Assembly (NCBI RefSeq): GCF_014337155.1
Contig: NZ_CP060632.1
Coordinates: 62,001 to 126,000 of the forward strand
Origin: Wujia chipingensis
GTDB taxonomy: Bacteria; Bacillota; Clostridia; Lachnospirales; Lachnospiraceae
DNA length: 64,000 nt
Direction of reading: 5' to 3'
The translations under genes were made by a program, and so were the position numbers. Under the pieces are notes generated by a model. The model ran no database searches and was not told where the DNA came from. It was given only the letters and a program-made list of their open reading frames with translations. This document shows positions 7,953 through 16,840 of this stretch, one piece after another. Numbering within the stretch: the stretch's first letter is position 1; each line of letters begins with the position of its first letter.

Positions 7953-9911
7953 CTATGCCTGTTTCTTTGTCTCCAGATAAATCATCAACACCGACACATC
8001 TGCCGGCGATACACCAGAGATACGCGATGCCTGTCCGAGCGAAGTTGGACGGATATTGGATAATTTCTGTCTAGCTTCTTTTCTCAGATTTGCAACATCA
8101 TCATAATTGATATCATCTGGAATCTGCTTTTTCTCCATCTTCTGGAAATGTTCTACCTGTTGTTTCTGACGACTGATATAACCATCATACTTGATTGCAA
8201 TATTGATCTGTTCTACTACTTCATCGTCCAAAGTAATCTTATCTGTCGTATCAACATCAAGCAATGTTTGGTATGCTTCCTGTCTGCCAGTATCTAATTC
8301 TTCCAATGCTTCATAAGAAAGCTCTGGTCTGCGGATAAGCTCTGCCAGCGTTGCAGCTGTTCCAAGTGAAGAGCTTCCATGCTTCGACAGAAATTCCTGT
8401 ACATGCTTATTTGCACCCACGGATATTTCATTCATACGTGTAATTTCCGCATCAATCTGTCTGCGCTTCTCGCAGAATTTCTCATAACGGGCTTCGTCAA
8501 TCAAACCAATTTCATGTCCGATATCTGTCAGTCGCAGATCCGCATTATCCTGCCGTAAAAGCAGTCGATACTCTGCACGGCTCGTCATCATACGGTATGG
8601 TTCCTGTGTCTCCTTTGTTACGAGATCATCAATCAAAACACCAATATATGCCTGCGAACGATCCAAGATCACTGATGGTTTGTTCTGCAGCTTCCGCGCT
8701 GCATTGATACCAGCCATGATACCCTGTGCAGCTGCTTCCTCATATCCAGAGCTGCCATTGATCTGTCCGGCACTGAACAGTCCATCCATATCTTTAAATT
8801 CCAGATTTGCCTTCAGGTTTGTCGCATCAATACAATCATATTCAATCGCATATGCATTTCGAACAATTGCTACATGCTCCAGTCCCGGTACTGTATGAAT
8901 CATCGCATACTGCACATCTTCCGGCAGGGAAGAAGACATACCACCCATATACATCTCATTTGTAAATTCACCCTCCGGCTCAATAAACAACTGATGGCGG
9001 TCTTTGTCCGGGAACTTCATGACCTTATCCTCAATAGAAGGACAGTATCTCGGTCCGGTTCCCTCAATAAATCCAGAGAAGAGCGGAGAACGGTCAATAT
9101 TATCCTTGATAATCTTATGTGTTTCCTCGTTCGTATAAGTCAGCCAGCAGGAAATCTGATCCCGCTTGATATCTTCCTCTTTATTCGTAAAGGAAAATGG
9201 AACGATATGCTCATCACCTTTTTGCTCCTGCATCTTGGTAAAATCAATCGTCTTTTTATCTAGTCTTGCTGGTGTACCTGTCTTAAATCGCCGGATAAAG
9301 ATACCTGCATCCCGCATGGAATCAGACAAGTGATTTGCTGCTGAAAGACCATTTGGACCCGTATAATTCACAACATCACCATAGATGCATCTTGCCTTCA
9401 AATACGTTCCAGTACATAAGATAACTGCCTTTGCATGATACACTGCACCTGAATACATACGGACGCCACAGATGATTTTCTGGTCTTTCATTTCATCGGT
9501 AATTTTCGTATCATATAAAAGCTCAGCGACCTCACCCTGACGGAGTGTCAGATGTTCCTGATTCTGAAGTGTTAAACGCATCTGCTTTGTATATTCGCCC
9601 TTGTCTGCCTGTGCACGCAAAGAGTGTACGGCAGGACCTTTGGATACATTCAGCATCTTGCTCTGAATATAGGTCTTATCAATATTTTTACCCATCTCAC
9701 CGCCTAAGGCATCAATTTCACGCACCAGATGTCCTTTGGAGCTTCCACCGACATTTGGGTTGCATGGCATCAGGGCAACGCTGTCCATGCTGATAGTGAA
9801 CAGGATGGTTTCAAGACCGAGTCGAGATGCTGCAAGGGCGGCTTCACAGCCCGCATGGCCGGCACCAACGACGATAATATCATATTCTTCCTCTATATAT
9901 TTTTTCTCCAT
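7953..9911 (-). CDS. mnmG: tRNA uridine-34 5-carboxymethylaminomethyl modification enzyme MnmG
   Basis: 652 residues, slightly longer than usual. The FAD-binding [22 protein letters not shown] is at about 10-31, and the MnmG signatures [27 protein letters not shown] (48-74) and [20 protein letters not shown] (about 458-477) are intact. With MnmE it installs cmnm5U at the wobble base. In most Firmicutes mnmE is directly upstream on the same strand. Here mnmE is divergent, behind a palindromic element. The start ATG has AAAAAGGAAT 12 bases upstream. Confidence 0.97.
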   Translation of the reverse strand: MEKKYIEEEYDIIVVGAGHAGCEAALAASRLGLETILFTISMDSVALMPCNPNVGGSSKGHLVREIDALGGEMGKNIDKTYIQSKMLNVSKGPAVHSLRAQADKGEYTKQMRLTLQNQEHLTLRQGEVAELLYDTKITDEMKDQKIICGVRMYSGAVYHAKAVILCTGTYLKARCIYGDVVNYTGPNGLSAANHLSDSMRDAGIFIRRFKTGTPARLDKKTIDFTKMQEQKGDEHIVPFSFTNKEEDIKRDQISCWLTYTNEETHKIIKDNIDRSPLFSGFIEGTGPRYCPSIEDKVMKFPDKDRHQLFIEPEGEFTNEMYMGGMSSSLPEDVQYAMIHTVPGLEHVAIVRNAYAIEYDCIDATNLKANLEFKDMDGLFSAGQINGSSGYEEAAAQGIMAGINAARKLQNKPSVILDRSQAYIGVLIDDLVTKETQEPYRMMTSRAEYRLLLRQDNADLRLTDIGHEIGLIDEARYEKFCEKRRQIDAEITRMNEISVGANKHVQEFLSKHGSSSLGTAATLAELIRRPELSYEALEELDTGRQEAYQTLLDVDTTDKITLDDEVVEQINIAIKYDGYISRQKQQVEHFQKMEKKQIPDDINYDDVANLRKEARQKLSNIRPTSLGQASRISGVSPADVSVLMIYLETKKQA

Positions 9912-9931
9912 AACTTTAAGATTCCTTTTTC

Positions 9932-10145
9932 TAAACGATTTTTATGATTTACTTTTTTCATAGAAATAATATAAGAATACACAATTTCACGCAGACGCGC
10001 TCTCGCTCACTTCCACACGCAACGGACACTAAACTCACAGTGATACATCACTGTTCGTTAAGTGCCGGCGTGTTCCAATGGTCTGCGTTAAAATTGGTAT
10101 ATCTTATATTATTTCATCTACATTATGAATCATGAAAATCGTTTA
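9932..10145. repeat. Long palindromic element C between mnmG and mnmE
   Basis: The outer about 65 bases (9932-9995) are complementary, with a few mismatches, to the last 65 (10080-10145): both ends carry TAAACGATTTT, then ATGATT, AAATAATATAAGA and CGCAGAC. Inside are smaller hairpins, including ACAGTGA/TCACTGT around 10038-10055 and CACT/AGTG arms. There is no open frame of interest. The architecture matches elements A and B (terminal inverted repeats around nested hairpins) but the sequence does not. It separates divergent mnmG and mnmE. Confidence 0.8.
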
Positions 10146-10179
10146 TCTACATATTCAACTTTAACTAAATAATTATACC

Positions 10180-10208
10180 TTGTTGAATAAAAAAAGAAAA
10201 GGTATAAT
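10180..10208 (+). promoter_or_regulatory. Promoter of mnmE
   Basis: TTGTTG (10180-10185) and TATAAT (10203-10208) are separated by exactly 17 bp and lie 75 bp before the mnmE start. The gene therefore has its own promoter, as expected for a gene cut out of the leftward operon. Confidence 0.8.
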
Positions 10209-10282
10209 AGAGGAAATTGTGATTTTCCCGTATGTTGGTGCATTCACATGCGGGTACCTTATTGAAAGAAAGGTGTTTGATT

Positions 10283-11656
10283 ATGGGTGAGACGATTGCT
10301 GCGATTGCAACCGGGATGGGAGATTCCGGCATAGGCATTATACGAATCAGTGGAGATACAGCGTTACAGATTGTAGATCAGATATTTCAACCGGTGAATA
10401 AAAAGAAAACAATTTTAAATATGGATAGCTATACCGCTGCTTATGGAAAGATCATCTACGAAGATGAAATCTATGATGAAGCAGTTGCACTCGTCATGCG
10501 TGCCCCAAAGACATACACAACCGAAGATGTTGTGGAACTTGATTGTCATGGTGGTATCACCGTATTAAAACGTGTGTTAGATCTCGTGATCCGGCTTGGT
10601 GCAAGACCAGCTGAACCGGGTGAATTTACGAAGCGTGCATTCTTAGGTGGACGGATTGATATGTCACAGGCAGAATCTGTCATGGATCTCATTCATGCCA
10701 AAAATGATATGGCAGCAAAATCATCCCTGCTTCAGCTTCGTGGTGAATTAAAGACTGTGATTACAGACTTGCGTGATACTTTACTTTATAACATCGCATA
10801 TATTGAATCCGCCTTAGATGACCCTGAAAATTATTCATTAGATAACTTTCCACAGCAATTACACACCACTGTGGATAACATGTTGATAACTGTAAATCAT
10901 TTACTGTCAACCAGTGAGAATGGACGTATTATCAAAGAGGGAATCCGTACAGTTATTGTTGGACGTCCAAATGCAGGTAAATCCTCTGTTTTGAACATGC
11001 TGTTAGGCGAGGAACGTGCGATTGTTACAGAGGTTGCCGGTACAACGAGAGATACGCTGGAGGAACTGGTCAATATCGACGGAATTACGCTAAATATCGT
11101 GGATACAGCGGGTATTCATGATACAGAAGATATCGTAGAAAAAATCGGTGTAACCAAGGCTATGACAACGATTTCTGACGCGGATCTGATTCTTTATATC
11201 GTAGATGGAACATGCGCTCTAAATGATGATGATTACCATATTATGGACGCTTTACAGGGCAAAAAAGTCATCACTTTGATCAATAAAAACGATCAGAATC
11301 TGGTTGTGGATAAGTTGGGGATAACTTCAAAATTAGAGACTAAAATACTGGAAATATCAGCGAAAGAGGGCACTGGCAAAGAACAACTTCACGACCTGTT
11401 GAAGTCCATGTTCTTCAATCAGGAGCTCACCTATAACGACGAACTTTACATCACCAACCTGCGCCACAAATCATTACTCTATGACACAAGAGAGAGCCTG
11501 AACAAAGTCTTAGAAAGTATCGACATGGGAATGGGAGAGGACTTCTTCACGATTGATCTGATGTCCGCCTACACATCGCTTGGCAAAATCATTGGAGAAG
11601 AACTTGAAGACGATCTCGTCAACAAAATATTCGCCGAATTCTGCATGGGAAAATAA
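10283..11656 (+). CDS. mnmE: tRNA modification GTPase MnmE
   Basis: 457 residues from the ATG at 10283, which has GAAAGAAAGG upstream and begins MGETIAAIATGMGDSGIGI, the family N-terminus (an in-frame ATG at 10232 would add 17 unrelated residues). The formyl-THF domain is followed by the G domain with GRPNAGKSSVLNML (G1), GTTRDTLEE (G2), DTAGIH (G3) and NKND (G4). It ends with the conserved FCMGK, where Cys is catalytic. It partners MnmG. It is inverted relative to the surrounding operon and flanked by palindromic elements C and A. Confidence 0.97.
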   Translation: MGETIAAIATGMGDSGIGIIRISGDTALQIVDQIFQPVNKKKTILNMDSYTAAYGKIIYEDEIYDEAVALVMRAPKTYTTEDVVELDCHGGITVLKRVLDLVIRLGARPAEPGEFTKRAFLGGRIDMSQAESVMDLIHAKNDMAAKSSLLQLRGELKTVITDLRDTLLYNIAYIESALDDPENYSLDNFPQQLHTTVDNMLITVNHLLSTSENGRIIKEGIRTVIVGRPNAGKSSVLNMLLGEERAIVTEVAGTTRDTLEELVNIDGITLNIVDTAGIHDTEDIVEKIGVTKAMTTISDADLILYIVDGTCALNDDDYHIMDALQGKKVITLINKNDQNLVVDKLGITSKLETKILEISAKEGTGKEQLHDLLKSMFFNQELTYNDELYITNLRHKSLLYDTRESLNKVLESIDMGMGEDFFTIDLMSAYTSLGKIIGEELEDDLVNKIFAEFCMGK

Positions 11657-11730
11657 GGTCAATTATCGATCAAATATATTAATAAATAGAATAAACAAGA
11701 AATAACTTTTTTATTTCATTACAGTAAATA

Positions 11731-12024
11731 AAATAATTGCAAAACATACTTAAATTTTTTCATATATTTCAATATGAATTCATTCTAATATACGATATGT
11801 TTGAATCCTAGAAGTTCTTAATGTTCTGTTATTACACTAGCCATGTTTGAACACGATGTTCAAACAAGCCGCCACTGAGCCATGGATGGCGAATTGGCGG
11901 TGGTGGCGTATTATATCAATATATAAATCAGAACATTTAGAACTTCTTAGATTCAATACATTGTATATAGAATGAATCATATTGAAATATATGTTTCAAC
12001 TACTACTATGTTTTGCAATTATTT
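11731..12024. repeat. Long palindromic element, copy A
   Basis: 294 bp. The left arm (11731-11826) and right arm (11930-12024) are complementary over about 95 bases with scattered mismatches; shared blocks are AAATAATTGCAAAACATA, CATATATTTCAATATGA, TTCATTCT and AGAAGTTCT. The centre has a perfect hairpin, TGTTTGAACA (11844-11853) and TGTTCAAACA (11857-11866) around CGA, then a GCCGCCAC/GTGGTGGC stem. It fills the gap between the convergent ends of mnmE and jag. Copy B at 32508-32880 is clearly homologous. Before it, 11657-11730 is AT-rich without features. Confidence 0.92.
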
Positions 12025-12034
12025 CAACTCACTA

Positions 12035-12070
12035 AAAAAGGATAATCGTTTTTCAACGATTATCCTTTTT
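12035..12070 (-). terminator. Terminator of the rpmH-jag operon
   Basis: A perfect 16-bp stem (12035-12050 with 12055-12070) with a 4-base loop and a T run lies four bases after the jag stop on the minus strand. Confidence 0.92.
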
Positions 12071-12074
12071 ATAA

Positions 12075-12704
12075 TTAAGCATTTTTCTTCAAGTAGATAA
12101 CAACCTTACGATAAGGCTCTTCACCCTCACTTCTAGTAGCTACATATTTATCATTCTGAAGAGCAGAATGGATAATTCTTCTCTCATAAGGATTCATAGG
12201 CTCTAAAGTAAAAGGTCTTCTTGTTCTCTTAACCTTGAATGAAATATTCTTTGCAAGATTCTCGAGCGTATCTTTTCTTCTTGCACGATAATTCTCTGTA
12301 TCAAGCTTGACACGGATATAAGATTCACTCTTCTTATTTACAAACAGACTGATCAGATACTGCAGAGAATCCAATGTCTGTCCACGTTTACCAATCAGGA
12401 TACCCATATCCGGACCTTCCACGTCAATATCCATCGTTGCTTCTGCTTCATCGTAATCGATTGTAACCTTTGCTTCGATATCCATAGCCTTGAATAAGTT
12501 ATCAAGGTATTCCTGAATATCATCTAAAAAGCTTTCCTTTTTCTTTGCCTTAATGACTGCCTGCTTTGCACCGATTCCAAGGAATCCTGAGGAACCCTTC
12601 TCGATTACCTCATAATCAAGCTCTGTGCTTGCACAACCGAACTCTGTAGATGCGAGTGTAATTGCCTCATCAACAGTCTTGGCCTTAAACTCTCTATATT
12701 CCAT
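12075..12704 (-). CDS. jag: RNA-binding protein Jag/KhpB
   Basis: 209 residues. The Jag_N domain (about 1-50) includes GSSGFLGIGAKQAV; the KH domain has the GxxG loop in GILIGKRGQTLDSLQYL (about 110-126); the R3H domain ends with NPYERRIIHSALQ near 170-185. The protein binds RNA and influences cell elongation and division in Gram-positive bacteria with KhpA. It lies 15 bp behind yidC in the origin operon. The usual downstream partner mnmE is replaced by a terminator and the palindromic element. Confidence 0.95.
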   Translation of the reverse strand: MEYREFKAKTVDEAITLASTEFGCASTELDYEVIEKGSSGFLGIGAKQAVIKAKKKESFLDDIQEYLDNLFKAMDIEAKVTIDYDEAEATMDIDVEGPDMGILIGKRGQTLDSLQYLISLFVNKKSESYIRVKLDTENYRARRKDTLENLAKNISFKVKRTRRPFTLEPMNPYERRIIHSALQNDKYVATRSEGEEPYRKVVIYLKKNA

Positions 12705-12719
12705 CTTAACTCCTAAATA

Positions 12720-13991
12720 TTACTTATCCTTGTCATTGTTATAATTCTGCATGATATTTGCTTTGGAAGCAAGCGATCCTGCACGATATTTTGTTCCGCC
12801 ATCTGTTCCGGACTTCATCGTGTTGGAAGTATAACTCTTCAAGCTTGCATTCGTTACGCTGCTTGTTGCTTTACCTTCTTCCGAAGAAGATGCCTGTCCA
12901 TAAGCAGCCTCCTGCATTTTCTCCATAAAGGATTTCTTGTTTTTCTTCTTCTTTTTTGCATTCTTCTTTGCAGCCTTTGCCATACTCTTTTCCAAAATCT
13001 TGTCCATATCACAATGCTTAAAGTAAGCATTTGTACAAACAGTTGTAAGGAAAGAGATAAAGGAACCCATTGCCCAGTAAAGACCTACACCACAAGGTAC
13101 ATTCACACAGACGAAGAAAGAGAAGATTGGCATGACATACATCATGGTCTTCATTGTTCCCATCGTAGCCTGCTGTGTCGGATCATCCGAACCCTGCATT
13201 GGTGTTACCTTCATGCTCAAAAACTGGAAGATGAGTGATAATACAGGAATTATAATTGCTGCTGTCAATGCAAAATGTGGAACGGCTGTCAGATCCAAAC
13301 CGAAGAAGTTATAAATCTGCTTGATGTTATCCACATTACCATTCGCTGTCATCGCATCAACGACCGCACCTGAATTACCAAGCTTTGCAGCAAATGTATC
13401 CCACAATGTTCTTGGGAAATTTGCAAGCACATCAATGATCGTATTTGTATTTTCATAGTTGATGGACTTCATCGCATTTGTAAGCTGCTGTCCACCATCT
13501 GCTGTTACCGCTTCCAAAGCCTTCTGTGCAGCGGAATCACCCTGGATTGCTGTTGCGATTGGCTTGTACATATCATATACCTTTGGTACATATGCAGGTA
13601 TATTCTGAATTACACGGTACAAAGCAAGGAAAATCGGAAGCTGGATCAACGATGTCAGACATCCACTTGTCATACTGACACCATATTTACTCTGAATCTC
13701 TTTCGTGATTCGCTGTACTTCCATCATTGACTGCTGATCTGTCTTACCTCTGTACTTCTTAGTTGCCTTGTTGATTTCCGGCTGAATCATTGACATAATC
13801 TTGCTTGAACGATTCTGCTTATACATCAACGGGAATATGATCAAACGTACGATCAGCGTAAAAAGAATAATCGCAATACCGATTGATTCTACGCCGATTG
13901 CATTCAACCCGCGATAGAGCAAACTAAGAATAGCTCCTAAAAGCCTCGAAATTGGCTTAATAATAAAGCCACCTGACTGTGTTAAAAACAT
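12720..13991 (-). CDS. yidC: Membrane protein insertase YidC/OxaA
   Basis: 423 residues from the ATG at 13991, preceded by GGAGGACAGT (an in-frame ATG four codons earlier overlaps that ribosome site). Helices near 40-62, 125-145, a loop of about 100 residues, then two or three more helices. The YidC signature covers GIAIILFTLIVRLIIFPL and SGCLTSLIQLPIFLALYRVI, with the conserved hydrophilic-groove Arg. The C-terminus is rich in Lys and binds ribosomes. There is no lipoprotein signal, unlike SpoIIIJ. The loop between helices (residues about 150-240) is longer than in Bacillus. Confidence 0.95.
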   Translation of the reverse strand: MFLTQSGGFIIKPISRLLGAILSLLYRGLNAIGVESIGIAIILFTLIVRLIIFPLMYKQNRSSKIMSMIQPEINKATKKYRGKTDQQSMMEVQRITKEIQSKYGVSMTSGCLTSLIQLPIFLALYRVIQNIPAYVPKVYDMYKPIATAIQGDSAAQKALEAVTADGGQQLTNAMKSINYENTNTIIDVLANFPRTLWDTFAAKLGNSGAVVDAMTANGNVDNIKQIYNFFGLDLTAVPHFALTAAIIIPVLSLIFQFLSMKVTPMQGSDDPTQQATMGTMKTMMYVMPIFSFFVCVNVPCGVGLYWAMGSFISFLTTVCTNAYFKHCDMDKILEKSMAKAAKKNAKKKKKNKKSFMEKMQEAAYGQASSSEEGKATSSVTNASLKSYTSNTMKSGTDGGTKYRAGSLASKANIMQNYNNDKDK

Positions 13992-14010
13992 ACTGTCCTC
14001 CAATTAGTCG

Positions 14011-14029
14011 TGTAAGACCCTGTCTTACA
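14011..14029. other. Short perfect palindrome in the yidD-yidC gap
   Basis: TGTAAGAC and GTCTTACA are separated by CCT. It lies between the yidD stop and the yidC ribosome site. There is no T run, so it is more likely an RNA processing or stability hairpin than a terminator. Confidence 0.5.
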
Positions 14030-14031
14030 TA

Positions 14032-14244
14032 TTAAGGAACTGGATCATATCCACCTTTTGAAAATGGATTGCATCGAAGGATTCTCCATACTGTCAGGGC
14101 TGTTCCTTTGAAAAAACCATATTTCTGATATGCTTCAATCGCATAATTGGAACAGGTTGGATAATATTTGCAGTGACCATAACGTTTCCAGGGTGAAATG
14201 TATTTCTGATACAGACGTATCATCTTAATACATGCCTTTTTCAT
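14032..14244 (-). CDS. yidD: Membrane protein insertion efficiency factor YidD
   Basis: 70 residues. It contains [32 protein letters not shown] and [16 protein letters not shown], the full YidD signature with three conserved Cys. It helps YidC insert membrane proteins. Its start overlaps the rnpA stop by four bases (ATGA type), so the two are translationally coupled. Confidence 0.95.
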   Translation of the reverse strand: MKKACIKMIRLYQKYISPWKRYGHCKYYPTCSNYAIEAYQKYGFFKGTALTVWRILRCNPFSKGGYDPVP

Positions 14245-14603
14245 TCCATCACCTCCGGAACAGTATCCTGCATCAAAATCTCATGTTTTTTCGCCAGATA
14301 CAAAAAAGCAGAATCTATCTCATGAAAAGATTTACCTTTTGCATTCATTCTCGCGACAACCACAAGATCATATCCCGGTTTTATCCGATATTGATTCAAA
14401 CGATACGTTTCCCTGATCAGTCTGGTCAAACGATGCCTGACCACACTATTACCAACTTTCTTACTAACAGAGATTCCAATTCTACTGTAATCCAAGTTGT
14501 TGGCCCTCAGATACATCACTAAATACTTATTGGCAAACGATTCTTTTTGGTTATACACCTTGCCGAACTCTCTGTTATTTTTAAGTGTAACTATATGTCT
14601 CAT
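14241..14603 (-). CDS. rnpA: Ribonuclease P protein component
   Basis: 120 residues from the ATG at 14603, preceded by GTGGAGAATTGT (an in-frame GTG four codons upstream overlaps this site). The RNR motif region reads [20 protein letters not shown], and [12 protein letters not shown] is the central strand. It binds RNase P RNA to mature tRNA 5' ends. It lies 41 bp behind rpmH across a weak terminator, the standard arrangement. Confidence 0.95.
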   Translation of the reverse strand: MRHIVTLKNNREFGKVYNQKESFANKYLVMYLRANNLDYSRIGISVSKKVGNSVVRHRLTRLIRETYRLNQYRIKPGYDLVVVARMNAKGKSFHEIDSAFLYLAKKHEILMQDTVPEVME

Positions 14604-14620
14604 ACAATTCTCCACTTAAT

Positions 14621-14646
14621 GAAAAAGGTCACAGTACCTGTGACCT
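14621..14646 (-). terminator. Attenuating hairpin between rpmH and rnpA
   Basis: AGGTCACAG (14626-14634) pairs perfectly with CTGTGACCT (14638-14646) around TAC and is followed on the minus strand by TTTTTC. The stem includes the last base of the rpmH stop region. Partial termination would give more L34 message than RnpA message. Confidence 0.75.
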
Positions 14647-14779
14647 ACGCTGATAACTGCTTTCTGCCCTTAGCACGTCTTGCGGCCAATACCTTTCTTC
14701 CGTTCGCTGTGCTCATTCTCTTTCTGAAGCCGTGAACTTTAGAACGCTGTCTCTTCTTTGGCTGAAATGTCATTTTCAT
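14645..14779 (-). CDS. rpmH: 50S ribosomal protein L34
   Basis: 44 residues. It begins [18 protein letters not shown] and continues [20 protein letters not shown], the invariant L34 sequence. The start has AGGAGGACTTTCATT upstream. It is the first gene of the leftward origin operon. Confidence 0.98.
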   Translation of the reverse strand: MKMTFQPKKRQRSKVHGFRKRMSTANGRKVLAARRAKGRKQLSA

Positions 14780-14832
14780 AATGAAAGTCCTCCTTTTCTA
14801 TATAGTTATGCCCGAAAACTGCATACTCGCCT

Positions 14833-14861
14833 ATTATATTGAAAAAATAAGCTTCCGTCAA
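14833..14861 (-). promoter_or_regulatory. Promoter of the rpmH operon
   Basis: On the minus strand TTGACG (14856-14861) and TATAAT (14833-14838) have a 17-bp spacer. The -35 box is six bases from the first DnaA box, so DnaA binding could modulate the promoter. Confidence 0.85.
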
Positions 14862-15115
14862 TAGAAGTTATCCACAAATATATAGGGATATACCCACCTA
14901 ATTTACATAATGTTATCCACAAATTGTTATTAACTTGTGGAAAACTTGTATATTTCATGTTCATTTATCCTCAAAATGCCTATTTTACGTCATTTTGGAT
15001 ATACACAATTTTCCAAGTAAACCTAATTTTACTTTACATAACATTTTATATCACTCATTATTATTTTTCTTCTTATAATTATGTAGTAAAAATCTCCGAA
15101 ATCCACGCCCAAAAC
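14862..15115. other. oriC: oriC, upstream part (DnaA boxes before dnaA)
   Basis: Perfect DnaA boxes TTATCCACA occur at 14868-14876 and 14913-14921, a reverse TTTTCCACA at 14936-14944, and a one-mismatch TTATCCTCA at 14965-14973. From about 14975 to 15090 the DNA is very AT-rich without genes. This corresponds to the dnaA-upstream half of the bipartite firmicute origin, which also represses dnaA. Confidence 0.88.
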
Positions 15116-15144
15116 TTGCTAAAATTCTGAATTTATTGTAAAAT
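15116..15144 (+). promoter_or_regulatory. Promoter of dnaA
   Basis: TTGCTA (15116-15121) and TAAAAT (15139-15144) have a 17-bp spacer, 50 bp before the dnaA start and just downstream of the DnaA box cluster, consistent with autoregulation. Confidence 0.7.
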
Positions 15145-15193
15145 AGAATCCAAGTGTGCGGATAAAGGAAGCACGGTATTTAGGAGTTATGAT

Positions 15194-16573
15194 ATGAAAG
15201 AATTAATCGAATCAAAATGGGAAGAGATCCTGTCTCTTCTGGAAACTGAATATGACATTTCCAGTATCATGATCAATACATGGATTCGTTCCCTCAAAAT
15301 ATATGAGGTTAAAAACAATACGGTTTATTTTTATGTAGATGAAAAGCTCGGTGAGAATGCGCTCAAGTTTTTAAAGCGCAAAGAGTTTGACATTTTTTTA
15401 CTTTCCTCTATTCGCGAGACATTAAATGACAGTACGATTGATATTGTGATTGACGAAAAGAAAAATCTGATTGAAAGCGACGAAGAAGCCAGAAAAGAGT
15501 CTGTACAAAAATCCGACTCTTACAAGGAAGCAGTCAGCCGCAGCAATCTGAATCCAAAATATACATTTGATACGTTCATTGTCGGAGAAGGAAACCGACA
15601 CGCTCACGCGACATGTCTGGCAGTTGCCGATCTTCCGGGACAGGATAATTTCAATCCATTGTTCTTATATGGAAACTCCGGACTTGGAAAGACTCATCTC
15701 ATGCAGTCCATCGCACATTACATCCTGCAGAAGGATGATAAGACGAAAGTTTTGTATGTACCATCTGAGACATTTACACATGAGATTATCGACGCGATCA
15801 AGAATCATACAACAAATGAATTCCGTGAAAAATACAGAAATGTGGACGTCCTGTTGATTGATGACATTCAATTTATCATCAAAAAGGAGAGTACACAGAC
15901 GGAATTTTTCAATACGTTTAATGAACTTTATAATAATAAGAAACAGATTATTCTTTCTTCCGACCAGCCTCCAAAGGAGCTGCAGTCTTTGAATGAAAGA
16001 ATCCGTTCCCGTTTTGAATGTGGTATCCCGATTGATATTCACGAGCCTGACTATGAAACACGTATGGCAATCCTCAAGACGAAAGCGGAGATGGATCATT
16101 TAAATGATATTCCGGAAGAAGTGTTCCAGTATATCGCTGAGAATGTAACCAACAACATCCGGGAGCTCGAAGGTGCTCTTCATAAGATAGGCATTTTCTC
16201 CAAGCTTATGAAAGAAGAAGTTACACTGGAGACAGCCAAGGAATCTCTAAAGGATCTGATCAACAAAGAGAAGAATGAGACAATTACCGGTGAGACAATT
16301 CTCAAGACAGTATCCGAGCATATGAATATCTCTCCAGATGATATTCGCTCCAAGAAGCGTAGTCAGGATATCGCGACAGCCAGACAGGTCGTTATGTACT
16401 TATGTCGAAAGCTTACCGTCATGTCTCTGCAATCTGCGGGCAATATCGTCGGCGGTCGTGACCATACGACAGTCATCAACGGCATTAACCGTGTTGAGGC
16501 GAAACGGAAAGAAGATCCGGCATTCAACAATACGATTGAGACGATCATCAAAAAGCTGGATACAAACGCATAG
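15194..16573 (+). CDS. dnaA: Chromosomal replication initiator DnaA
   Basis: 459 residues. Domain I covers about 1-80, a short linker follows, then the AAA+ domain from YTFDTFIVGEGNRHAHA (about 117) with Walker A GNSGLGKTHLMQSI and Walker B VLLIDDIQFI. The domain IV DNA-binding signature is DHTTVINGINRVE near 428-440. It opens oriC, whose boxes lie on both sides of this gene. The ribosome site is GGAGTTATGAT. Confidence 0.98.
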   Translation: MKELIESKWEEILSLLETEYDISSIMINTWIRSLKIYEVKNNTVYFYVDEKLGENALKFLKRKEFDIFLLSSIRETLNDSTIDIVIDEKKNLIESDEEARKESVQKSDSYKEAVSRSNLNPKYTFDTFIVGEGNRHAHATCLAVADLPGQDNFNPLFLYGNSGLGKTHLMQSIAHYILQKDDKTKVLYVPSETFTHEIIDAIKNHTTNEFREKYRNVDVLLIDDIQFIIKKESTQTEFFNTFNELYNNKKQIILSSDQPPKELQSLNERIRSRFECGIPIDIHEPDYETRMAILKTKAEMDHLNDIPEEVFQYIAENVTNNIRELEGALHKIGIFSKLMKEEVTLETAKESLKDLINKEKNETITGETILKTVSEHMNISPDDIRSKKRSQDIATARQVVMYLCRKLTVMSLQSAGNIVGGRDHTTVINGINRVEAKRKEDPAFNNTIETIIKKLDTNA

Positions 16574-16800
16574 ATTTACACATAAATTTGTGATTTGATT
16601 GAAGATAACCTGTTGACACTTTTTTGAACCATTCTTATGTTAACTTTAATGTGTGAAGTTATCCAGATGCTTCCACAGAGAGTGAAATGCATTTCAACAT
16701 GGTTATAAAGGTGGATTTAACCAGCATCCATCAATGTTTTTGAGGGTTATATACATATCCACAGCTACTACTATTACTACTACTAATTTATATTCTATAT
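16574..16800. other. oriC: oriC, downstream part (unwinding module with DnaA-trios)
   Basis: The dnaA-dnaN gap holds TTATCCAGA (16659-16667), a weak box at 16669-16677 and ATATCCACA (16755-16763). Directly after the last box, 16765-16787 is a run of seven CTA/TTA-type triplets, that is 3'-GAT-5' DnaA-trios on the complementary strand, followed by the AT-rich stretch TTTATATTCTATATTTAT. Box, GC step, trios and AT-rich DNA in this order form the basal unwinding system described for Bacillus subtilis. Confidence 0.85.
16613..16641 (+). promoter_or_regulatory. Promoter of dnaN
   Basis: TTGACA (16613-16618) and TATGTT (16636-16641) with a 17-bp spacer. It lies inside the downstream origin half and would transcribe through the unwinding module. 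Confidence 0.65.
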
Positions 16801-16840
16801 TTATGACTCAGGCACAGCCTCGAAAGGAGTTTCAACTAAC

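Noticed and set aside
10232..10282. Upstream ATG of mnmE
   Set aside because: It adds 17 residues without similarity to MnmE and has no ribosome site. The ATG at 10283 has one and gives the family N-terminus.
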